Below are positions 57,074 to 64,000 of a stretch of DNA of 64,000 nt, piece by piece. Where the stretch lies: assembly GCF_009799805.1 (NCBI RefSeq), contig NZ_CP047050.1, positions 448,001 through 512,000 of the forward strand. Direction: 5' to 3'. Below the pieces are notes generated by a model. That model was not told the DNA's origin. It searched no databases and saw only the letters and a program-made list of their open reading frames with translations. The DNA comes from Myroides phaeus (GTDB lineage Bacteria; Bacteroidota; Bacteroidia; Flavobacteriales; Flavobacteriaceae). Position numbers and translations under genes: made by a program. Position 1 is the first letter of the stretch, and each line of letters opens with the position of its first letter.

Positions 57074-58756
57074 ATGAGAATACAATTAAGTTTTATTCAA
57101 ATACTATTTATTTGTCTATCATTCAATTTATTTGCACAAAAACCTAACCAAAATATATTAGTTGAATACGAAAGCTTTATAAATAATAAAATTGTTAATC
57201 AAGACAATCCACTTATGCTTATTAGCAATTTAGATTACGCTTTTTTATATCAGAAAAAGCACCTTGATGTAGGTATTGAGAATTATCCGTTCGAACAAAC
57301 TTATATTGATTTTAAAAAGCAAGAATACTTATCCCTTGCTCAACTTGATTTAAAGTCAAGAATCAAAACAACAGCAACTAATAGCTATACTAATTTTCTA
57401 CTGAGTAGAGAAACTAAAAAAATTGCAGGATACACTTGTAAAAAAGCAACAATAGAAATAAACTCCAACAAGTATACGTTATGGTATACTGATGTAATTA
57501 AAGCTAAAGGGAGTCCATTATTATTAGGGGCTAACTTAGGGCTTGTATTGGAAATAGACAGAAATGGTACTTATAAAATAACCGCTAAGAAAATAACTCA
57601 AAACCTTTCTATAGATATCAATCCGTATCTAAAATTAGAGGGAAGCGAAATGGTAGACCTAAAGCTTTACCAAAAGAAATTATGGGAAAGTAGATTCAAA
57701 ACAATTCCTCTTTTTGAAAATGACCTTGTTAATTATTCTGACACTCTAATAAACAAACCTAACTTACTACGATTTGCTAAAGGAACACTTCTCGTAACTA
57801 AAGTAAAATTCCCTAAAATAAATAATACAGATCAAGTATTTGTAAACCTTACAGAACAATCAAACGGTGATGCTTATGATAGAACTGGTAGTCTATTTTT
57901 GATACCTTATTATCATGAAATATCATTGATGGATGCTTTGGAAAGAGGCTTAGATATTTTACCTGTTTATCAAAACAAAGAGTCTTCTAATAAATATCAA
58001 GGAGTCGTTGCTACAAACAACTATACTCCTCCAATTGAGCTAATGCGATTCTTTACTCCTTTTGGAGTAAAAGGTTTTAATCATATTGAAGTATTAGATT
58101 ACCAATGGCAAGAGAAGGCTTTTTACAGACAAGAGATTACAGAGTTTGCTCCACTTATAAGCAATAGTGAATGGTATATTGGTGTATATATTGGAAACTA
58201 CGACAAAGGAGGTCATAAAATAAGTGCAGATATAACAATTCACCCTAACGGAAGTAAACAAAGTGAGGTAATTAATATGATGCCTCTTTTCAATACAACA
58301 AATGTAATGGAGATGGCAGGGCAAAACTACCCTACAATGTTTTCAAGTTCAGAAGGTCTTAAAATAGAATTCACAGCTACAACAGACATGAAGAATGTGC
58401 GTTTACGCTACATTGCAACAGGTCACGGTGGTTGGGCAAATGGAGATGAGTTTAATCCTAAACCAAACACAATCCTTTTAAACAACACTAAAGTTCTTGA
58501 TTATTTACCGTGGCGACAAGATTGTGGTTCTTACAGAGATTACAATCCCGCTTCAGGTAATTTTGAGACGGGACTATCCTCATCTGATTTAAGTAGATCA
58601 AACTGGTGTCCTGGCACTATTACTCCACCTATTTGGATTCCGTTAGGTGATATCCCAAAAGGGACACATACCTTGCAAATCAAAATTCCAATGGGCAAAC
58701 CAGAAGGAAAAAGTTTCAGTTACTGGAATATATCAGGTGTATTATTTAGCGAATAA
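57074..58756 (+). CDS. secreted GLPGLI-like / PNGase F fusion protein
   Basis: A 560-residue exported protein (signal peptide about 1-21, LFICLSFNLFAQ). Residues 25-200 resemble the GLPGLI family (TLWYTDVIKAKGSPLLLGANLGLVLEI). Residues about 236-560 match peptide-N-glycosidase F: D269 in NGDAYDRTG corresponds to the catalytic Asp, E459 in GHGGWANGDEF to the second acid, and NWCPG (510-514) to the conserved GWCPG block. C484 and C512 could pair. PNGase F releases N-glycans from glycoproteins. Activity is predicted, not shown, and the fusion is unusual to my knowledge. Confidence 0.8.
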   Translation: MRIQLSFIQILFICLSFNLFAQKPNQNILVEYESFINNKIVNQDNPLMLISNLDYAFLYQKKHLDVGIENYPFEQTYIDFKKQEYLSLAQLDLKSRIKTTATNSYTNFLLSRETKKIAGYTCKKATIEINSNKYTLWYTDVIKAKGSPLLLGANLGLVLEIDRNGTYKITAKKITQNLSIDINPYLKLEGSEMVDLKLYQKKLWESRFKTIPLFENDLVNYSDTLINKPNLLRFAKGTLLVTKVKFPKINNTDQVFVNLTEQSNGDAYDRTGSLFLIPYYHEISLMDALERGLDILPVYQNKESSNKYQGVVATNNYTPPIELMRFFTPFGVKGFNHIEVLDYQWQEKAFYRQEITEFAPLISNSEWYIGVYIGNYDKGGHKISADITIHPNGSKQSEVINMMPLFNTTNVMEMAGQNYPTMFSSSEGLKIEFTATTDMKNVRLRYIATGHGGWANGDEFNPKPNTILLNNTKVLDYLPWRQDCGSYRDYNPASGNFETGLSSSDLSRSNWCPGTITPPIWIPLGDIPKGTHTLQIKIPMGKPEGKSFSYWNISGVLFSE

Positions 58757-58789
58757 AAAAAGGGACTCCATAAATGAAGTCCCTTTTTT
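58755..58789. terminator. intrinsic terminator after the PNGase gene
   Basis: 11-bp stem AAAAAGGGACT / AGTCCCTTTTT with T-runs on both sides; shared with the convergent porin gene. Confidence 0.85.
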
Positions 58790-58822
58790 GTATTTTTTTA
58801 CTACCAATACGTAAAGAAATAA

Positions 58823-60805
58823 TTATGTAAAGAAGTTCCAAGCAATTCCAAATCTAAACATAAAGTCTCGATATGGATTATTTGGTGCTGAGTAGTAATT
58901 ATACCCACTCATACTTGAATTAAAATGTTCAAGTTTTAAATAAATACGTGCTGTACGCACTTTCATATTTACAAAAAAGTCAAACACTGGATAACCACCA
59001 ATTTTTACTTTATCCTGAACAAAGAAATCTCCTAACAAAGGGTTGTAATCATTTCCATAGTATTTAGTAAAGTAACTAAAAGTAATACCTGTTTGAAACT
59101 TTAATGCTTTATCAAAAAAAGCGTCAGAGTAATACAATGTATTTCTTGTTACAAAATCAGGAACATTCAAAATATTGTCTGCTTGATCTACCTTTTGGTA
59201 TAAGAAAGTATTGTCTAAACCAAACTTACCAACTTGAATATCTTTTGAAAGTTGTAATGATAAATAGTTTATTGTTTTCCCATATTGTTTAGGAGAAACT
59301 AACAATTGATTTGCAATTCCAAAATCATTATACTCCGTTGCATCATTTGAAAAATACAATTTATCTTTTAATACAGAATAGCTTCCTGAGATAGAAACCC
59401 AAGGCGTATTAATAGTAGCATCAAATTGATTTATTTTTTCGTTATTAAACTCTTTATACCAGTTGTATCCAACATAGTCACTTTGATATAAATAGTAACT
59501 TAAATTACCCATTCTATTCAACTTTTGATATCCAAGATCAAAAGAAATATTGTCAGATAATTTATAAAAAACATCAGCTTCTATATTACTTGTATTATCA
59601 TCTCCCAAAGAGGTACTCAACAATAGATTTGCTTTCCAATTATTCTTGTGATAAGTATACTTACCCCCAATCATATTAATATTCTTTTCAATTTGATCAG
59701 GCACAATACCTTCTTCAATATGAGCTATACTTTTATAATAATAGCGATATTTATAGAAGTCTGTAAAGAATTGAAAACGTCCAACAACATCAGATTGATA
59801 GGCAGCTCCAACACGATTAAATAAATTATAATAACGTGTTTTATTACTTATTTCACTTTGAAAAGCATCTCCGAATCTTGTTTTATCATCATACTGACTA
59901 TTGACATTTCCTTGTTTATACTCAAAGAATTTATCTTCATAAGTAAACTCATGAGTCAATAATATACCATTCTTAAAAGACTTGTTTAACTGATACTGGT
60001 GATTAAGATAAAAGCGTTTCCCTTTTAACATAGTTTCTACATCGCGGAAATAAACATTTAATCGTTCACGTTTATTATATGGAGCCTTACTCTCTTCAAA
60101 TAAATCTAAATCTCGGATACCTCCATTTTCTTGATTCATTATATCTTGGAAAGTAAAGTGCGTTCTAAGCAAATATTTTTTATTTGGAGAAATATAACTT
60201 GACCCTATTCTAAAATTACCTGTAGAAGACAATTGATTAATATACTTTCCTAAAGATCTCAATCCTTTGTACCCTACAAATAAATTTAAATTCTCACTTG
60301 TATTTAGAGTAATAAATGCATCAAGGTTTTGGCCTTGTTTCATAACACTTCTATAATACAAATCAGTATATGGCGTAGGAGAGGAATAATAGTTAATATC
60401 ATCCGCATCTAAGTATGCAAATTGTTTTGCTTCAAAACCAAAACCAGGAAGTACATTGTTCTCCTTATAATTATACTTTAAGACATTATAAGTTTGACCT
60501 TCATTTGCAAAAGGCAACAAGCCAAAAATATCTTTTCTTAAATAATTAAACGTATAATATTTCTTTACACTTAATGCAGTGTCAACAGCAATTGTATCAT
60601 TTTTAATTGAAATGATTTTATAATCTCGAATAGGCGCAACAGAGTCTTTCTTGACTTTCTTTCTTAGACTCCCTATTTCTTTTTTACCATTGTTATCTTG
60701 TTCTTCGTCTGGACGATAACTACTTTGTTCTCCCAAGTTTTGGAATTGCCCATAAGAAGTTATAAAACAGAATAGAAACAGAAAAACACCTAAGTACTTT
60801 CGCAT
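58823..60805 (-). CDS. putative porin, beta-barrel outer membrane protein
   Basis: A 660-residue exported protein (signal peptide about 1-19, LFLFCFITSYGQ) of the Bacteroidota putative-porin family (DUF4289-like). After a charged linker (20-75) the rest is a series of amphipathic beta strands rich in Tyr, Phe and Asn, ending in an aromatic C-terminus (FRFGIAWNFFT). The substrate is unknown. CAAAGGTA at 60822-60829 (minus-strand TACCTTTG) is a likely -7 box. Confidence 0.85.
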   Translation of the reverse strand: MRKYLGVFLFLFCFITSYGQFQNLGEQSSYRPDEEQDNNGKKEIGSLRKKVKKDSVAPIRDYKIISIKNDTIAVDTALSVKKYYTFNYLRKDIFGLLPFANEGQTYNVLKYNYKENNVLPGFGFEAKQFAYLDADDINYYSSPTPYTDLYYRSVMKQGQNLDAFITLNTSENLNLFVGYKGLRSLGKYINQLSSTGNFRIGSSYISPNKKYLLRTHFTFQDIMNQENGGIRDLDLFEESKAPYNKRERLNVYFRDVETMLKGKRFYLNHQYQLNKSFKNGILLTHEFTYEDKFFEYKQGNVNSQYDDKTRFGDAFQSEISNKTRYYNLFNRVGAAYQSDVVGRFQFFTDFYKYRYYYKSIAHIEEGIVPDQIEKNINMIGGKYTYHKNNWKANLLLSTSLGDDNTSNIEADVFYKLSDNISFDLGYQKLNRMGNLSYYLYQSDYVGYNWYKEFNNEKINQFDATINTPWVSISGSYSVLKDKLYFSNDATEYNDFGIANQLLVSPKQYGKTINYLSLQLSKDIQVGKFGLDNTFLYQKVDQADNILNVPDFVTRNTLYYSDAFFDKALKFQTGITFSYFTKYYGNDYNPLLGDFFVQDKVKIGGYPVFDFFVNMKVRTARIYLKLEHFNSSMSGYNYYSAPNNPYRDFMFRFGIAWNFFT

Positions 60806-60850
60806 ACAAACTAAATTTGGACAAAGGTAATTTTATTTTTTAATTAAATA

Positions 60851-60876
60851 AAAAAAGCCATCCGAAGATGGCTTTC
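60851..60876 (-). terminator. intrinsic terminator of the susCD operon
   Basis: 9-bp stem AAAGCCATC / GATGGCTTT, tetraloop, then seven T on the minus strand, 19 bp past the SusD stop. Confidence 0.88.
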
Positions 60877-60894
60877 TTATTTCATTTTGACTAA

Positions 60895-62547
60895 TTAATT
60901 TTTAGCCCATATTAATTTAGAATTCATTTTGTCACCACCCATTCGAGCAGCAGCAGCATCTTTATTAGCTTTATTCACAAGATCTAAATCACTTGGATAA
61001 GTAATTCTCTCTGGTAAATCAGTTAAGTTTTCTAAAGGTACAAAAGTATAAGACGTTTCTCCATTAGGCCCTTTAGCAATCAAATCATGAGATTGACCTG
61101 GTAAAAGTAGCGTTTTAGGATACTTTGTTCTTCTATACTCTGCCCAAGCTTCGTAAGGTTGTAAATAAAGTGCAATGTACTTTTGTGTTAAAACCGTCTC
61201 TTCACTTGCTGCAGGTAATGTGTTTACATAAGCATCAATATCAGCTTGAGCCACACCCCAACGAGCCATAGAAGCAGAAACTCCTTTTTTATACTCTGCA
61301 TCATCCCAGTTTTTATTTTCAGAAACTAAAAATGCAACCTCAGCATACTCCATTAAAACTTCACCATAATCAGCTTTATAAACTGCTGCACCAAATTGAG
61401 AAGCAGCTCCTCTTTGTGATCCAGTAAAGTTATCTTGTAATCCGATAGGGAATCCTGTATAGAAACTTGCTTCACGATCAACATAGTTTCCAACCTCAAC
61501 GCTTGGAGCACTTGTATCTTCAGGATCAGAATAAAATAATACTCTTACTTCATTTTCTACACCATCATCATCTTTTTTCAGATTAGTTTTAGGAGCAACC
61601 ATTCTAAATAAACGTGGATCAACTTTTCCTGCAAAAACATTAGTCTCTCCTTTCAATAATTCAACAAATGTATTCGTCGGTGCAAAGTCATTACGATTAT
61701 CAATAAATGCTGCTGTATAGAATGGTGCAGGATTTATCTTATCATTTTGAAATACTTGGATTACGTTATCATCGTTTGATTCCATCACTCCACTTGCTAT
61801 AGCCTCATTAATATGAGCCTGAGCTTCTGGAATAACATTTTTCACGCGGTTAGCAATCTTTAATCTTAATGAATTAGCAAAACGTTTTAAAACGATTGGT
61901 CTTCTAAACAAGTTATCTCCACTTGAGAACACATTATTTGCTTGTAAATTCACAGATTCAGCAGCCTCTTTCAACTCCTTCATCAAATCTTTATAAATTT
62001 TTTCTTGAGGAGCAAACTTTGGTGTAGCTTTTTCATTTTCAGTTCCAATAGTCATTCCTTCGAAATCTGGATCATCACTACCATAAGAATAGTAAGGAAT
62101 ATCTCCATAAATTTCTAAAGCTTGTAACTGAGCATACGCAATCATAACACGTGCTGCTGCTAATTGATTTTTTGGATCTCCATATGCTGCAATCTTTGCT
62201 TCGTTTGCTGGATCTTCTAAAATATCAATAATTGTTTTATATTTCTTTACTGCTAAAAAGATATCACGGTATAAACTATTATTTACACCAACTCTAAACT
62301 GATATCTATCTTCTGCTGTATAGTTTCTTTGTGCTGAATACTGCACCCAAGGTAGAGCCATACGAGCAGAAGGGAAACCTCCTCTTGTATTAGTCATTAA
62401 AGCCTTGTTAGCACCATTAAAAATTCCCGTTGTACGAACCTCTGTTGGTTTATTTGGGTTTACATTTATGTCTTCTAAATCCTTATCACAACTTACTAAA
62501 GTAAGTACACAAGCAATGAAAGACAATTTATATATAAGCTTTTTCAT
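60895..62547 (-). CDS. SusD/RagB-like nutrient-binding lipoprotein
   Basis: A 550-residue outer-membrane lipoprotein. Lipobox LVSC with acylated C20; the SusD-like_2 start DLEDINVNPNKPTEVRT and the TPR-rich body (KYKTIIDILEDPANEAKIAAYGD) are recognisable, and EAWAEYRRTKYPKTLL near the C-terminus is typical. It caps the SusC channel and captures ligand. Starts 8 bp after the SusC stop. The ligand is not readable; SusD-like_2 members often bind non-starch glycans, peptides or other polymers. Confidence 0.92.
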   Translation of the reverse strand: MKKLIYKLSFIACVLTLVSCDKDLEDINVNPNKPTEVRTTGIFNGANKALMTNTRGGFPSARMALPWVQYSAQRNYTAEDRYQFRVGVNNSLYRDIFLAVKKYKTIIDILEDPANEAKIAAYGDPKNQLAAARVMIAYAQLQALEIYGDIPYYSYGSDDPDFEGMTIGTENEKATPKFAPQEKIYKDLMKELKEAAESVNLQANNVFSSGDNLFRRPIVLKRFANSLRLKIANRVKNVIPEAQAHINEAIASGVMESNDDNVIQVFQNDKINPAPFYTAAFIDNRNDFAPTNTFVELLKGETNVFAGKVDPRLFRMVAPKTNLKKDDDGVENEVRVLFYSDPEDTSAPSVEVGNYVDREASFYTGFPIGLQDNFTGSQRGAASQFGAAVYKADYGEVLMEYAEVAFLVSENKNWDDAEYKKGVSASMARWGVAQADIDAYVNTLPAASEETVLTQKYIALYLQPYEAWAEYRRTKYPKTLLLPGQSHDLIAKGPNGETSYTFVPLENLTDLPERITYPSDLDLVNKANKDAAAARMGGDKMNSKLIWAKN

Positions 62548-62555
62548 AATACTCT

Positions 62556-64000
62556 TTAGAATTTAAATTTAACATTCATTCCGTATGTTCTTGTAGAAGG
62601 TAAAGAAGCTCCTTCAATAGCTTGGATGTTTCCACTTCCGTATGAAGCCATTTCAGGATCCATACCTTTCCAAGCAAGATTCCAAGTAAATAAGTTACGA
62701 CCAAACATAGAAATAGTAATTCCTTTAAAAGGCCCAACCCACTTAGTAGGTAAATCATATCCTAAAGATATCTCACGTAATTTCACATAGTCTGCATCAA
62801 AAATGTTCTGTGCATCAACTGTAGTTTGATGAGCTTTAGCCCAATCAATTGCATCTACAACTTTATCATTTTTAGTTCCATCTTCTTTAACACCATCTAA
62901 AATCACACCTTTCTCACGGATACCATCAACTGCAGTTTCTTCTAACATACCAGAGTACATTCCGAACATATGAGAAGTAGAGTAATATTTACCTCCTTTT
63001 TGAATATCAAGTAAAACTCCTAAACGGAAATTTTTGTATTGGAAGCTGTTACGAATACCCATATTATAATCAGGTAAATATGAACCTAAAGCTTGTACTC
63101 CTGTTGATTTATATAAACCATTCGCTCCTACTACTTTATTACCATTTGCATCTCTTACATAATCTTTACCATAAATTTGTCCATAAGCCTCACCTACTTT
63201 TCCTTGTAAAGAAACGTTAAATGGAGCTCTTGTTATTTCAACTGACTCAACTCCATCAGCTAATCTTGTTAACTCATTTTTATTTTTAGAGAAGTTCCAA
63301 GAAATATCCCATGAAAAATCAGGTGTTCTAATTGGAGCTAAATTAACTGTAGCCTCAAGCCCTTTGTTTTTCATATCTCCAGCATTCAACCATTTATAAG
63401 CAAATCCTGTAGCTGGGTCATACTGTACTCTTGTAATAAGATCCTTAGTGTCAATTTGGTAATAAGAAACCTCGAAACCTACTCTATTATTTAAGAATGC
63501 AGCCTCTAAACCGATTTCTTTAGTAGTCATCATCTCTGGTTTTAAGTCAGGATTGTTAGCCGTAGCACTTAATGAATACGTAGGAGAACCTAAGAAAGGC
63601 CCATCTAAATTAAAGTAATCATTTGTTCTATAAGCATCAGTATCATTACCAACTTGTGCCCATCCTAATCTCAATTTACCAAACGATAACCAATCAACTT
63701 CTGGTAATAAAGTTGAGAAAATAAATGTACCTGTTACAGAAGGATAAGTAACTGACTTTTTCACAGTAGAGAACCAATCTGTACGTGTTGTACCTTCTAA
63801 GAATAAAAACTCCTTATAGTTTAAGCTAACAGAACCAAACACACTGTTTGTTCTCATATGAGTTTTATCATTTGAAGATTGTGCAGGAGAGTTACTATTA
63901 CTTAAATTATACAAGTTAGGTAAGTCTAAACCTCCTACTGTAGTTCCATATAAATAATCTCTTCTTTTCTCACTTCTATTAACTCCAACAAAAGCGTTTA
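62556..64000 (-). CDS. SusC/RagA TonB-linked outer membrane protein (C-terminal part)
   Basis: The C-terminal 480 or so residues of a SusC-type receptor; the frame stays open to the end of the window, so the plug and signal peptide lie beyond it. The barrel motifs EFLFLEGTTRTDWFSTV, GKLRLGWAQVGNDTD, KEIGLEAAFLNNRVGFEVSYY and the end SLPSTRTYGMNVKFKF are typical. With SusD it imports oligomers across the outer membrane. Confidence 0.93.
   Translation of the reverse strand, partial: NAFVGVNRSEKRRDYLYGTTVGGLDLPNLYNLSNSNSPAQSSNDKTHMRTNSVFGSVSLNYKEFLFLEGTTRTDWFSTVKKSVTYPSVTGTFIFSTLLPEVDWLSFGKLRLGWAQVGNDTDAYRTNDYFNLDGPFLGSPTYSLSATANNPDLKPEMMTTKEIGLEAAFLNNRVGFEVSYYQIDTKDLITRVQYDPATGFAYKWLNAGDMKNKGLEATVNLAPIRTPDFSWDISWNFSKNKNELTRLADGVESVEITRAPFNVSLQGKVGEAYGQIYGKDYVRDANGNKVVGANGLYKSTGVQALGSYLPDYNMGIRNSFQYKNFRLGVLLDIQKGGKYYSTSHMFGMYSGMLEETAVDGIREKGVILDGVKEDGTKNDKVVDAIDWAKAHQTTVDAQNIFDADYVKLREISLGYDLPTKWVGPFKGITISMFGRNLFTWNLAWKGMDPEMASYGSGNIQAIEGASLPSTRTYGMNVKFKF

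Overview
This 64 kb window is a contiguous piece of a low-GC Bacteroidota chromosome, most likely family Flavobacteriaceae. My best genus guess is Myroides, by resemblance only and untested. The reasons are the TAnnTTTG-type -7 boxes upstream of many genes, the near absence of Shine-Dalgarno sequences (with rpsU as the exception), SusC/SusD and GLPGLI-type proteins, DUF3467 and DUF2851 genes, and a two-lipoyl pyruvate dehydrogenase E2. No phage, insertion sequence, CRISPR array or rRNA operon is visible.

Layout. 1-10 kb: the start of a leucyl aminopeptidase, a UbiA-like membrane protein, gcvP, a small lipoprotein and a 1470-residue Dna2-like nuclease-helicase. 10-18 kb: an exported protein, a Fes/IroE-like esterase, a ketosynthase III, a 59-residue membrane protein, an AraC regulator followed by an MFS exporter, and an EamA exporter. 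18-29 kb: a gene-free stretch with a phased inverted repeat, surface-polysaccharide genes (flippase, glycosyltransferase), mlaEF, a four-gene operon (M28 peptidase, SDR, SprT-like, mannose-1-phosphate guanylyltransferase) and PDH E2/E1-alpha. 29-30 kb: iron superoxide dismutase with a small helical partner gene.

30-45.3 kb is the core information-processing block on the minus strand: tRNA-Thr(TGT), tRNA-Tyr, tRNA-Thr(GGT), tuf, tRNA-Trp, secE, nusG, rplK, rplA, rplJ, rplL, rpoB, rpoC and a DUF3467 gene. Upstream lie xerC-hpf and rpsU. The rpsU gene has its own promoter and the only strong Shine-Dalgarno site I found, as expected for bS21 autoregulation in Bacteroidota.

45-50 kb: a TonB-dependent receptor, a TPR-type periplasmic protein split by a -1 shift at a perfect A AAA AAG slippery heptamer, and a LytS/LytTR two-component pair. 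50-57 kb: a second phased inverted repeat, two tandem dicarboxylate/amino-acid symporters, acyl-CoA dehydrogenase, a membrane-anchored helix-hairpin-helix protein, PspC and DUF2851. 57-64 kb: a GLPGLI-PNGase F fusion protein, a putative porin, SusD, and the C-terminal part of SusC running off the window.

The most unusual items are the in-frame slippery frameshift (47.6 kb), the two 11-bp-phased inverted repeat elements (18.2 and 50.5 kb), the PNGase F fusion, and the nuclease-helicase. I do not see a convincing multi-gene novel defence or biosynthetic system; most of the window is ordinary flavobacterial core genome.
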